Below are positions 44,202-54,567 of a stretch of DNA of 64,000 nucleotides, piece after piece. Position numbers and translations under genes: made by a program. The notes below the pieces were generated by a model that did no database searches, had not been told where the DNA came from, and worked only from the letters and a program-made list of their open reading frames with translations. Position 1 is the first letter of the stretch. Each line of letters opens with the position of its first letter. The DNA comes from Pseudomonas sp. SORT22 (GTDB lineage: Bacteria; Pseudomonadota; Gammaproteobacteria; Pseudomonadales; Pseudomonadaceae), in assembly GCF_018417635.1 (NCBI RefSeq), contig NZ_CP071007.1:5270501-5334500 (forward strand). Reading direction: 5' to 3'.

Positions 44202-44413
44202 TCGGCGAGCGGCAAGCTGCAAGCGTCAAGCCACAAGGAACAGCAGCCCCATGCGCTGATCCGTTTTTGCTTGCGGCTTGAAGCTTGCAGCTTGAAGCTC
44301 AAAGCCAACTGTTCAGATTTTATCCAAATCGATCTTTATCCGGTCACCGAGAGCGGGTATCATGCCAACCCTTTTTCGAACTCTAAGATCGGCCCCCACA
44401 ACAGGGAACTCCT
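44202..44413. repeat. Intergenic AAGCTGCAAGC/GCTTGCAGCTT repeats
   Basis: The 212-base gap before dusB holds short repeats of AAGCTTGCAGCTTGAAGC type around 44,275-44,300 and the complementary AAGCTGCAAGCGTCAAGC at 44,214-44,231. They could pair into a long hairpin. Such repeats are common between Pseudomonas genes. The dusB-fis promoter is presumably in the AT-richer part near 44,310-44,390. Confidence 0.55.
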
Positions 44414-45427
44414 ATGTCGGCGGTACGCATCGGCCCATACACACTGCAGAACGCCCTGATCCTCGCGCCCATGGCCGGGGTCACGGACCAGCCCTTTCGT
44501 CAGTTGTGCCGACGAATGGGTGCAGGCCTGGTGGTGTCGGAGATGGTCAGCAGCGACATGAGCCTGTGGAACAGCCGCAAGTCGCGCCTGCGCATGATTC
44601 ACGAAGGTGATCCCGAGCCGCGCTCGGTACAGATCGCCGGCGGTGACGCGCAGATGCTCGCAGCGGCGGCCCGGGCCAACGTCGAGGCCGGCGCGCAGAT
44701 TATCGACATCAACATGGGCTGCCCGGCAAAAAAAGTCTGCAACAAGGCCGCAGGCTCTGCTTTATTGAAAGATGAAGCCCTGGTCAGCGAAATCCTCCAC
44801 GCGGTGGTTGCCGCCGTGGACGTGCCGGTCACGCTGAAGATCCGCACTGGCTGGGACAGGGCCAACAAGAACGGCCTGACTGTGGCGAGGATCGCCGAGC
44901 AGGCCGGGATCCAGGCACTGGCGGTACATGGACGCACACGCGCCGACCTCTACACCGGTGAAGCCGAATACGACACCATCGCGGCGATCAAGCAGGCGGT
45001 GTCGATCCCGGTTTTTGCCAATGGCGATATCACTTCGCCAGAAAAAGCCCGGGCGGTGCTGGATGCCACCGGTGCCGACGGTCTGCTGATTGGCCGGGCT
45101 GCCCAAGGGCGGCCATGGATCTTTCGCGAGATCGAGCATTACCTGCGTACCGGCGAAAAACTGCCGGCACCGCAGCTGGACGAAGTGGAACGAATTCTGC
45201 TGGAGCACCTGACCGCGTTGCACGCCTTCTATGGCGATGTGATGGGCGTACGTATCGCCCGCAAGCACGTTGGTTGGTACCTGGCAACGCTACCGGGCGC
45301 CAAGGAGTTTCGCGCCCAGTTCAACCGTTTGGAAGACACGCAAGCGCAGTGCGCCAACGTTCGCGGCTTCTTCAGCGAGCGTGAACAGAGCCTTGAGACA
45401 GAGGACGGACAAGGGGTGGCCGCATGA
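44414..45427 (+). CDS. dusB: tRNA-dihydrouridine synthase B
   Basis: A 337-residue FMN enzyme. [12 protein letters not shown] at the start, the catalytic cysteine in [17 protein letters not shown] and N-G-D-I segments define Dus. It reduces uridines in tRNA D-loops. Its stop overlaps the fis ATG (ATGA), the usual dusB-fis operon. Confidence 0.96.
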   Translation: MSAVRIGPYTLQNALILAPMAGVTDQPFRQLCRRMGAGLVVSEMVSSDMSLWNSRKSRLRMIHEGDPEPRSVQIAGGDAQMLAAAARANVEAGAQIIDINMGCPAKKVCNKAAGSALLKDEALVSEILHAVVAAVDVPVTLKIRTGWDRANKNGLTVARIAEQAGIQALAVHGRTRADLYTGEAEYDTIAAIKQAVSIPVFANGDITSPEKARAVLDATGADGLLIGRAAQGRPWIFREIEHYLRTGEKLPAPQLDEVERILLEHLTALHAFYGDVMGVRIARKHVGWYLATLPGAKEFRAQFNRLEDTQAQCANVRGFFSEREQSLETEDGQGVAA

Positions 45428-45744
45428 CGATGATGACCGAGACTTTAGTGAGTGGAACAACGCCCGTGAGCGACAACGTCAACCTGAAACAGCACCTGAA
45501 TACGCCGAGCGAAGAGGGTCAGACCCTTCGCGGCAGTGTGGAAAAGGCGCTGCACAACTATTTCGCCCATCTGGAGGGCGCGGCCGTCACGGACGTGTAC
45601 AACCTGGTGCTCTCGGAAGTCGAAGCGCCGTTGCTCGAAAGCGTAATGAACTACGTCAAGGGCAACCAGACCAAGGCCAGCGAGCTGCTCGGGCTCAACC
45701 GCGGCACCTTGCGCAAGAAACTCAAGCAGTACGATTTGTTGTAA
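45424..45744 (+). CDS. fis: DNA-binding protein Fis
   Basis: 106 residues; ATG 45424 overlaps dusB, and ATG 45430 or 45433 are alternatives. The C-terminus [20 protein letters not shown] is the Fis helix-turn-helix. Fis bends DNA and controls growth-rate genes. A terminator follows. Confidence 0.95.
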   Translation: MTMMTETLVSGTTPVSDNVNLKQHLNTPSEEGQTLRGSVEKALHNYFAHLEGAAVTDVYNLVLSEVEAPLLESVMNYVKGNQTKASELLGLNRGTLRKKLKQYDLL

Positions 45745-45761
45745 GCAAGCATCCAAACCAG

Positions 45762-45797
45762 AAAAGGCGGCTCCCATTCGATGAGGTCGCCTTTTTT
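45762..45797 (+). terminator. Rho-independent terminator of dusB-fis
   Basis: AAAAGGCG (45762-45769) pairs with CGCCTTTT (45788-45795) and the T run continues to 45797. It lies between fis and purH. Confidence 0.85.
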
Positions 45798-45826
45798 GCT
45801 GACTCCACCGCGTTATGGAATCTGAA

Positions 45827-47434
45827 ATGACCGACCAGACTACCCGCCTGCCGATCCGCCGCGCCTTGATCAGCGTCTCCGACAAGACCGGGATCCTTGA
45901 ATTCGCCCGTGAGCTGCAACAGCTCGGCGTCGAGATCCTGTCCACCGGCGGCACCTTCAAGTTGCTCCAGGACAATGGCGTTGCCGCGGTGGAAGTTGCC
46001 GATTACACCGGCTTCGCCGAAATGATGGACGGCCGGGTCAAAACCCTGCACCCGAAAATCCACGGCGGCATCCTCGGCCGTCGCGGTACCGACGACGCCA
46101 TCATGGCCGAGCACGGGATCAAGCCGATCGATCTGGTCGCGGTCAACCTCTACCCGTTCGAAGCCACTATCTCCAAGCCGGGCTGTGACCTGCCGACCGC
46201 CATCGAGAACATCGACATCGGCGGCCCGACCATGGTCCGCTCGGCGGCCAAGAACCACAAGGACGTCGCCATCGTGGTCAACGCCAGCGACTACGGCCAG
46301 GTCCTGGAAAGCCTCAAGGCCGGTGGCCTGACCTACGCCCAGCGCTTCGACCTGATGCTCAAGGCATTCGAGCACACTGCAGCCTACGACGGCATGATCG
46401 CCAACTACATGGGCACCGTGAACCAGGCCGCTGAAACCCTCAGCACCGAAGGTCGCAGCGAATTCCCGCGGACCTTCAACAGCCAGTTCACCAAGGCCCA
46501 GGAAATGCGCTACGGCGAGAACCCGCACCAGAGCGCGGCGTTCTATGTCGAGGCCAAGCCGGCCGAAGCCGGCATCGCCACCGCGGTGCAGTTGCAGGGC
46601 AAGGAGCTGTCGTACAACAACGTGGCCGATACCGACGCCGCGCTGGAATGCGTGAAGAGCTTCGTCAAGCCGGCCTGCGTCATCGTCAAGCACGCCAACC
46701 CGTGCGGCGTGGCGGTCAGCCCCGACGCTGAAGGCGGTATCCGCCAAGCTTACGAGCTGGCGTACGCCACCGATACCGAATCGGCGTTCGGCGGCATCAT
46801 CGCCTTCAACCGCGAACTGGACGCCGAAACCGCCAAAGCCATCGTCGAGCGCCAGTTCGTCGAAGTGATCATCGCCCCGAGCGTCAGCGACGAAGCCCGC
46901 GCCGTGGTGGCGGCCAAGGCCAACGTGCGCCTGCTGGCCTGCGGCGAGTGGTCGGCAGAACGTGCCGCTGCCTGGGACTTCAAGCGCGTCACCGGCGGCC
47001 TGCTGGTACAAAGCCGCGACATCGGCATGATCACCGAGGGCGACCTGAAAGTGGTCACCAAGCGTGCGCCGAGCGAGCAAGAAATCCACGACCTGATCTT
47101 CGCCTGGAAAGTGGCCAAGTACGTCAAGTCCAACGCCATCGTCTACGCCAAGAACCGCCAGACCATTGGTGTCGGCGCCGGCCAGATGAGCCGCGTCAAC
47201 TCCGCCCGTATCGCTGCGATCAAGGCCGAGCACGCCGGCCTGCAGGTGCAGGGCGCGGTCATGGCATCGGACGCGTTCTTCCCGTTCCGTGATGGCATCG
47301 ACAACGCTGCCAAGGTCGGCATCACCGCGGTGATCCAGCCAGGTGGCTCGATGCGCGATGCCGAAGTCATCGCCGCCGCTGACGAAGCCGGCATTGCCAT
47401 GGTCTTCACCGGCATGCGTCACTTCCGTCACTGA
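45827..47434 (+). CDS. purH: Bifunctional AICAR transformylase / IMP cyclohydrolase
   Basis: 535 residues from ATG 45827 (M-T-D-Q); a start four codons earlier is less likely. The MGS-like cyclohydrolase domain (1-200) has [12 protein letters not shown]. The transformylase domain has [10 protein letters not shown] and the active-site K-H-A-N-P-C-G-V. It catalyses the last two steps to IMP. Confidence 0.97.
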   Translation: MTDQTTRLPIRRALISVSDKTGILEFARELQQLGVEILSTGGTFKLLQDNGVAAVEVADYTGFAEMMDGRVKTLHPKIHGGILGRRGTDDAIMAEHGIKPIDLVAVNLYPFEATISKPGCDLPTAIENIDIGGPTMVRSAAKNHKDVAIVVNASDYGQVLESLKAGGLTYAQRFDLMLKAFEHTAAYDGMIANYMGTVNQAAETLSTEGRSEFPRTFNSQFTKAQEMRYGENPHQSAAFYVEAKPAEAGIATAVQLQGKELSYNNVADTDAALECVKSFVKPACVIVKHANPCGVAVSPDAEGGIRQAYELAYATDTESAFGGIIAFNRELDAETAKAIVERQFVEVIIAPSVSDEARAVVAAKANVRLLACGEWSAERAAAWDFKRVTGGLLVQSRDIGMITEGDLKVVTKRAPSEQEIHDLIFAWKVAKYVKSNAIVYAKNRQTIGVGAGQMSRVNSARIAAIKAEHAGLQVQGAVMASDAFFPFRDGIDNAAKVGITAVIQPGGSMRDAEVIAAADEAGIAMVFTGMRHFRH

Positions 47435-47458
47435 TACCAGGACCTGGTGCCAGGCTCT

Positions 47459-47528
47459 GTGGGAGCGGGCTTGACCCGCGATTGCGATCTGTCAGTTACA
47501 GCGCATCGCGGGTCAAGCCCGCTCCCAC
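47459..47528. repeat. Perfect 24-bp REP palindrome between purH and purD
   Basis: Bases 47459-47482 and 47505-47528 are exact 24-base reverse complements (GTGGGAGCGGGC... and ...GCCCGCTCCCAC), separated by 22 bases. This is the REP-pair (BIME-like) form known in P. putida-group genomes. It may stabilise or terminate the purH transcript. Confidence 0.88.
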
Positions 47529-47579
47529 AAGAGTCCCGCCAACCAGCATTATCCGAATTAGCTTCATAGAGGTTTTGAC

Positions 47580-48875
47580 ATGAACGTTTTGATTATCGGT
47601 AGCGGCGGTCGTGAACACGCCCTGGCCTGGAAAGTCGCTCAGGACCCACGGGTCGAAAAAGTCTTCGTTGCCCCGGGCAACGCTGGCACCGCCACTGAAG
47701 CCAAGTGCGAGAACGTCGACATCGACGTCAGCGCTTTGGAGCAACTGGCCGATTTCGCCGAAAAAAATGTCGCCCTGACCATCGTCGGCCCTGAGGGCCC
47801 GCTGGTTGCCGGTGTCGTCGACCTGTTCCGCAGCCGCGGCCTGGACTGCTTTGGTCCAACCAAGGGCGCGGCCCAGCTGGAAGGTTCCAAGGCCTTCACC
47901 AAGGACTTCCTGGCGCGCCACAAGATCCCGACTGCCGACTACCAGAACTTCACCGAGATCGAGCCGGCCCTGGCCTACCTGCGGGAAAAAGGCGCACCGA
48001 TCGTGATCAAGGCCGACGGCCTGGCCGCCGGTAAAGGCGTGATCGTCGCCATGACCCTGGGCGAGGCCGAAGACGCCGTACGCGACATGCTCGCCGGCAA
48101 CGCCTTTGGTGACGCAGGTTCGCGCGTGGTGATCGAAGAGTTCCTCGACGGCGAGGAAGCCAGCTTCATCGTCATGGTCGACGGCCACAACGTGCTGCCA
48201 ATGGCTACCAGCCAGGACCACAAGCGCGTCGGCGACGGCGACACCGGCCCCAACACCGGCGGCATGGGCGCCTACTCGCCAGCGCCAGTGGTCACCGCCG
48301 ACGTGCACCAGCGCGTCATGGACCAGGTGATCTGGCCGACCGTGCGCGGCATGGCCGAGGAAGGCAACGTCTACACCGGCTTCCTCTATGCCGGCCTGAT
48401 GATCGATAAAGCCGGTAACCCGAAAGTCATCGAGTTCAACTGCCGCTTCGGCGACCCGGAAACCCAGCCGGTCATGCTGCGCCTGGAGTCGAGCCTGGTG
48501 CTGCTGATCGAAGCCGCTTTCGCCAAGGCCCTGGACAAGGTCGAAGCGCAGTGGGATCCGCGTCCGAGCCTGGGCGTGGTGCTGGCTGCTGGCGGCTACC
48601 CTGGCGACTACAGCAAAGGCGCGGTCATCCACGGCCTGGATGCTGCAGCGCAGATTGAAGGCAAGGTGTTCCACGCCGGTACCGCGCTCAAGGACGGCCA
48701 GGTAGTTGCCACTGGCGGCCGCGTACTGTGCGCCACCGCCATGGGCAGCAGCGTCGAGTCGGCCCAGCAACAAGCCTACCGCCTGGCAGCCGAGATCAAC
48801 TGGGATGGCAGCTTCTACCGCAAGGACATCGGCTACCGTGCCATTGCCCGCGAACGCGGTGAACACCAGGAGTAA
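47580..48875 (+). CDS. purD: Phosphoribosylamine-glycine ligase
   Basis: A 431-residue ATP-grasp enzyme. It begins M-N-V-L-I-I-G-S-G-G-R-E-H-A-L-A-W-K. I-K-A-D-G-L-A-A-G-K-G-V and N-T-G-G-M-G-A-Y-S-P follow, with E-F-N-C-R-F-G-D-P-E-T-Q. It makes GAR in purine synthesis. The 135-base gap before retS has a GGCCC-GCCAT-GGGCC hairpin (48,931-48,945) without a T run. Confidence 0.97.
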   Translation: MNVLIIGSGGREHALAWKVAQDPRVEKVFVAPGNAGTATEAKCENVDIDVSALEQLADFAEKNVALTIVGPEGPLVAGVVDLFRSRGLDCFGPTKGAAQLEGSKAFTKDFLARHKIPTADYQNFTEIEPALAYLREKGAPIVIKADGLAAGKGVIVAMTLGEAEDAVRDMLAGNAFGDAGSRVVIEEFLDGEEASFIVMVDGHNVLPMATSQDHKRVGDGDTGPNTGGMGAYSPAPVVTADVHQRVMDQVIWPTVRGMAEEGNVYTGFLYAGLMIDKAGNPKVIEFNCRFGDPETQPVMLRLESSLVLLIEAAFAKALDKVEAQWDPRPSLGVVLAAGGYPGDYSKGAVIHGLDAAAQIEGKVFHAGTALKDGQVVATGGRVLCATAMGSSVESAQQQAYRLAAEINWDGSFYRKDIGYRAIARERGEHQE

Positions 48876-49010
48876 ACCGGTGCCTGGTGGCAGCGGCGCG
48901 ACGAGCGCCCTGCCCCCGGCTCGTCGACAGGGCCCGCCATGGGCCTTGCCTTCGGCTTGGCGCGCCGCGCATAGTTACCATCCGGCATTTGGCTAAGAAG
49001 GGATTTCGTC

Positions 49011-51782
<2,772 letters not shown>

Positions 51783-51827
51783 TTCGCATACACTTGCTCC
51801 ACATCACCCTTGCCGCGAGCCTCGACC

Positions 51828-52424
51828 ATGCTCCATGAGTTGTTCAGCGTCTACCTGAAAATGCTCGTGCTCTACAGCCCGTTCTTCGTGCTCTCGTGCT
51901 TTATCAGCCTGACCCGCGGCTACTCCAGCAAGGAGCGCAAGCAACTGGCCTGGCGCGTGGCAATCGCCGTGCTGATCGCCAGCGTATTGCTATACCTGTT
52001 CGGCAGGGTGATCTTCGGCATATTCGGCATCACCGTGGATGCATTTCGCATCGGTGCCGGCAGCGTGCTGTTCATTTCCGCGCTGGGCATGGCCCAGGGC
52101 AAGTCGGCGGTGCAGACCGACAACGTGCAGCAGGATGTAACCATCGTGCCGCTGACCATCCCCCTGACCGTCGGCCCTGGCACCATCGGTGCACTGCTGG
52201 TAATGGGGATTGGCCAGCCGCACTGGGACGACAAGCTGCTGGCCATCGTCAGTATTGCCATGGCCAGCTTCACCGTCGGCCTGGTGTTGTACCTGTCGAA
52301 CCGTATCGAGCGGATTCTCGGCGACCAGGGCCTGCAGATTGTCAGCCGTTTGATGGGGTTGTTTGTCTGCGCCCTGGCGGCGCAGATCATCTTTACCGGA
52401 ATCAAGGGTTACCTGGTGCCCTAA
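51828..52424 (+). CDS. marC: MarC family membrane protein
   Basis: 198 residues from ATG 51828; the upstream ATG 51810 is less likely. Six hydrophobic helices are visible, beginning F-F-V-L-S-C-F-I-S-L-T-R-G. The family motif P-L-T-I-P-L-T-V-G-P-G-T-I-G is present. Function of MarC proteins is not settled; they do not act in multidrug resistance as once proposed. The stop overlaps the 3' end of the next minus-strand gene by four bases. Confidence 0.88.
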   Translation: MLHELFSVYLKMLVLYSPFFVLSCFISLTRGYSSKERKQLAWRVAIAVLIASVLLYLFGRVIFGIFGITVDAFRIGAGSVLFISALGMAQGKSAVQTDNVQQDVTIVPLTIPLTVGPGTIGALLVMGIGQPHWDDKLLAIVSIAMASFTVGLVLYLSNRIERILGDQGLQIVSRLMGLFVCALAAQIIFTGIKGYLVP

Positions 52425-53044
52425 AGCTCCAGTTCAAGAATTTCCCGCAGGGCGATAGTCGCCAGGCTCCGCTCCACCTTGCTTCTGAACTGTTGATCGA
52501 ACAGACGGGTGTTAAAGCGCACCAGCTCGGCCCTGACCTGCTGGTGCCGGCGTTTACGAAACAGAAAGCCGGCGGTGATTTGCGATTGCTCAAGCTCTTC
52601 GTAATACAGCACCATATCCACCGAGCCATTTCGGCCCGGCGCACACGGCAACAACTGAAACACGCCCTGCTCACGCGTACGCCGCTCAAACTGTACCAAG
52701 GCCCTGGCGTCCTGCTTGAGCCCCCGCATGGCCAATTCCGTCGAACTTGCATACTGGCTGCCGGCGACGGCCGAGATGGCCTTTAGCGCGCTATCGACAA
52801 CATCCGAGCGCTCGTTGCCCGGCCAATGGACCTCGCTAGGCGGCACCGCGTCCCAGCCGTAGAACTTCAGTTTGTTCTTGTAATAGCTGAACCAGTCCTG
52901 AACCTGGCCCTGCTCGTGGACAAAGCGCGTTTCCTGCTCGGCCTGCAGTATTGCCAGCTGTACCGAGCTGCGCTGCCCCGGCGACAGGCCGGGCATGAAC
53001 GACATCAGGCTTGCGCCCACTACGGCTACCTGTTGTTCACTCAT
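52421..53044 (-). CDS. Hypothetical protein C of a three-paralogue cassette
   Basis: A 207-residue protein with no family I recognise. ATG 53044 has a perfect AGGAGG five bases upstream. The N-terminal 65 residues resemble protein A at 53,775-54,464: A-S-L-M-S-F-M-P-G-L-S then G-Q-R-S-S-V, and D-W-F-S-Y-Y-K-N-K-L-K-F-Y-G-W (about 50-64). The C-terminus R-F-N-T-R-L-F-D-Q-Q-F-R-S-K-V-E also looks like that of A. No signal peptide or membrane helix is obvious. It overlaps the upstream gene by eight bases and marC by four. Confidence 0.75.
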   Translation of the reverse strand: MSEQQVAVVGASLMSFMPGLSPGQRSSVQLAILQAEQETRFVHEQGQVQDWFSYYKNKLKFYGWDAVPPSEVHWPGNERSDVVDSALKAISAVAGSQYASSTELAMRGLKQDARALVQFERRTREQGVFQLLPCAPGRNGSVDMVLYYEELEQSQITAGFLFRKRRHQQVRAELVRFNTRLFDQQFRSKVERSLATIALREILELEL

Positions 53045-53720
53045 GGATGCCTCCTGGCAGATTCCTGGTCAACGAAGGATGCTCTTGTTGCTTACGCTCG
53101 ATCAAAGCTCGCAACTGAACACGCTGCGGCTCGTACTGCTGACCATCCAGATGCGCCACCAGCCCTTTGACCAACACCTCCCCCTGAAACCCCTTGGCAA
53201 GCAACGGCCCCTCGATACTGACCTGCTCTACCGGCTCCGACGCATGCAAGGCGATGCTGCACAGGCTGATGACAGGCCCTGGATGAACCAGGCCAATCTC
53301 AAGGGCAATACGCGTGCCACACTCGCGCCCCTCGAAAGTGAAGTCGCGAAATTCATCCAGGCTGCTCTGCGTGCCGTTGAGCCTGCCCAAGGCCGCTTCA
53401 ATGATGCCGTCCGCCGTCTCGTACTGGCTGTCCAGCCACAGGCGCAACGGCTGAATGGGCGCCAGCAACGAGCCGGCGCTTGCAGACTGCGTATCGTGGT
53501 AGAACTGGGTGATGATCCACCCCCGCGCCGAGAGTTCCTTTCGGTAACTTCCAAACCAGGCTTGATAGTGCTCGAAGCGCGACCCGGCCAGCTTGTTGGC
53601 CCGTAACTGCGAATACAGCAGCGAGTCGAACACCGCCTGGCGCTGGGCAGGCGCCACTTGCGGGGCAATCAACAGCAAGGTGCCGCCCGCCGTGCATACC
53701 GAATAGTCATCCGTTTCCAT
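53037..53720 (-). CDS. Hypothetical protein B of a three-paralogue cassette
   Basis: 227 residues from ATG 53720 (AGGAG eight bases upstream); the frame is open further to 53774, but that stretch contains the hairpin. The shared N-terminal pattern is Q-A-W-F-G-S-Y-R-K-E-L-S-A-R-G-W (about 53-68) after R-Q-A-V-F-D-S. It is the most diverged of the three. No known domain, signal peptide or membrane segment is seen. It is coupled to C by an eight-base overlap. Confidence 0.75.
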   Translation of the reverse strand: METDDYSVCTAGGTLLLIAPQVAPAQRQAVFDSLLYSQLRANKLAGSRFEHYQAWFGSYRKELSARGWIITQFYHDTQSASAGSLLAPIQPLRLWLDSQYETADGIIEAALGRLNGTQSSLDEFRDFTFEGRECGTRIALEIGLVHPGPVISLCSIALHASEPVEQVSIEGPLLAKGFQGEVLVKGLVAHLDGQQYEPQRVQLRALIERKQQEHPSLTRNLPGGIHE

Positions 53721-53742
53721 GGTCTTTGCTCCTGCAAAGGCA

Positions 53743-53767
53743 GGATGGCCCGCCTGACGAGCCATCC
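53743..53767 (-). promoter_or_regulatory. Hairpin between genes A and B of the cassette
   Basis: GGATGGC (53743-53749) and GCCATCC (53761-53767) form a perfect 7-bp stem with an 11-base loop in the 54-base A-B gap. No T run follows. It could stabilise the A message or partly stop transcription. Confidence 0.5.
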
Positions 53768-53774
53768 CGAACAA

Positions 53775-54464
53775 TCAGATCTCGTAGTCCAGTACGTTAT
53801 TGATGCTGCGCTCGCCGAGTCTCCCTTCAATGGTGGCGCGTACGCCCTCATACACTGACTTGTTGAACGACAGTGCTGCAGAGCCGGTGTAGAACTCGGC
53901 AGAGCTGCTGTTCCATTCCAGAACGAAGACATCCAGGTCCTTGGCAGAGGTGTCCGAATGTAGGCAGCTCATGGCCAGGACCACTTCACCCTCAGAGGTT
54001 TCGATACAGGAGGCCAGACCGATGGTGGCGGTTTTTTTGTTTTTGACGTTGCGATCAAACAGCTTCTGCGCCTGCTCGACCTGCCCCAGCTTTGCCAGCG
54101 CATCGCCAGTCAGCTTGTTCAGCGCCACACCGACGGGGCCGCCCATCACCGCAGTGCCTATCGCGCCCAGCGCCTTGGAGGCGACGGCACCGACAGTCAA
54201 CGTCTTGGAGGAAGTAAATTCGCGCTCATAGCTACGACGTGCGGTGACCCAGCCACAGTCCTGCAGAACTTTAAGAAACTGCTTGAACCAGGCTTCACCC
54301 TGGCCTTCCTGGTCATACAGCTTGCTGGCCACCAGCGATGCGAACTGGTAAGAGTTTTTCACGTCGGTGCGGCTTTGCACGGACATGCCGGCACCAAACG
54401 CCATCAGCGATTGTTCCAGAACTGCAGCGGTATTGGTGCTCAGAATTTCGGCGGTGTCGTTCAT
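53775..54464 (-). CDS. Hypothetical protein A of a three-paralogue cassette
   Basis: 229 residues, first gene of the set; ATG 54464 with AAGGA nine bases upstream. The N-terminus has Q-S-L-M-A-F-G-A-G-M-S and A-W-F-K-Q-F-L-K-V-L-Q-D-C-G-W (about 58-72). Residues about 90-125 form a Gly/Ala-rich hydrophobic stretch (A-I-G-T-A-V-M-G-G-P-V-G-V-A-L), which could touch a membrane. I do not recognise a family. The gene looks lower in GC than its neighbours and has unusual poly-Lys/T-rich codons (K-N-K-K-T). Acquisition by transfer is possible. Confidence 0.75.
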   Translation of the reverse strand: MNDTAEILSTNTAAVLEQSLMAFGAGMSVQSRTDVKNSYQFASLVASKLYDQEGQGEAWFKQFLKVLQDCGWVTARRSYEREFTSSKTLTVGAVASKALGAIGTAVMGGPVGVALNKLTGDALAKLGQVEQAQKLFDRNVKNKKTATIGLASCIETSEGEVVLAMSCLHSDTSAKDLDVFVLEWNSSSAEFYTGSAALSFNKSVYEGVRATIEGRLGERSINNVLDYEI

Positions 54465-54527
54465 CTCGAATAGTCCTTTTCATGAAGCCCCGGTCGCTAT
54501 CGACGGGGGGCTTCACGCTATTCGAGA
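54464..54527 (-). promoter_or_regulatory. Nested inverted repeat at the start of the cassette
   Basis: Outer arms TCTCGAATAG (54464-54473) and CTATTCGAGA (54518-54527) are perfectly complementary. Inside them TGAAGCCCC (54483-54491) pairs with GGGGCTTCA (54507-54515), and GTCG-CTAT-CGAC sits at the centre. In the minus-strand RNA the second outer arm ends on the A of the gene A start codon, and the ribosome site lies between inner and outer stems. It may terminate cobJ transcription, control initiation of gene A, or both. Confidence 0.6.
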
Positions 54528-54567
54528 CGGCCGCTTCAATCAGGATCGAAAGCCTTCCACGGCAGCA

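Noticed and set aside
48931..48945. GGCCC-GCCAT-GGGCC as a terminator of purD
   Set aside because: The stem is short and no T run follows, so I did not list it as a terminator.
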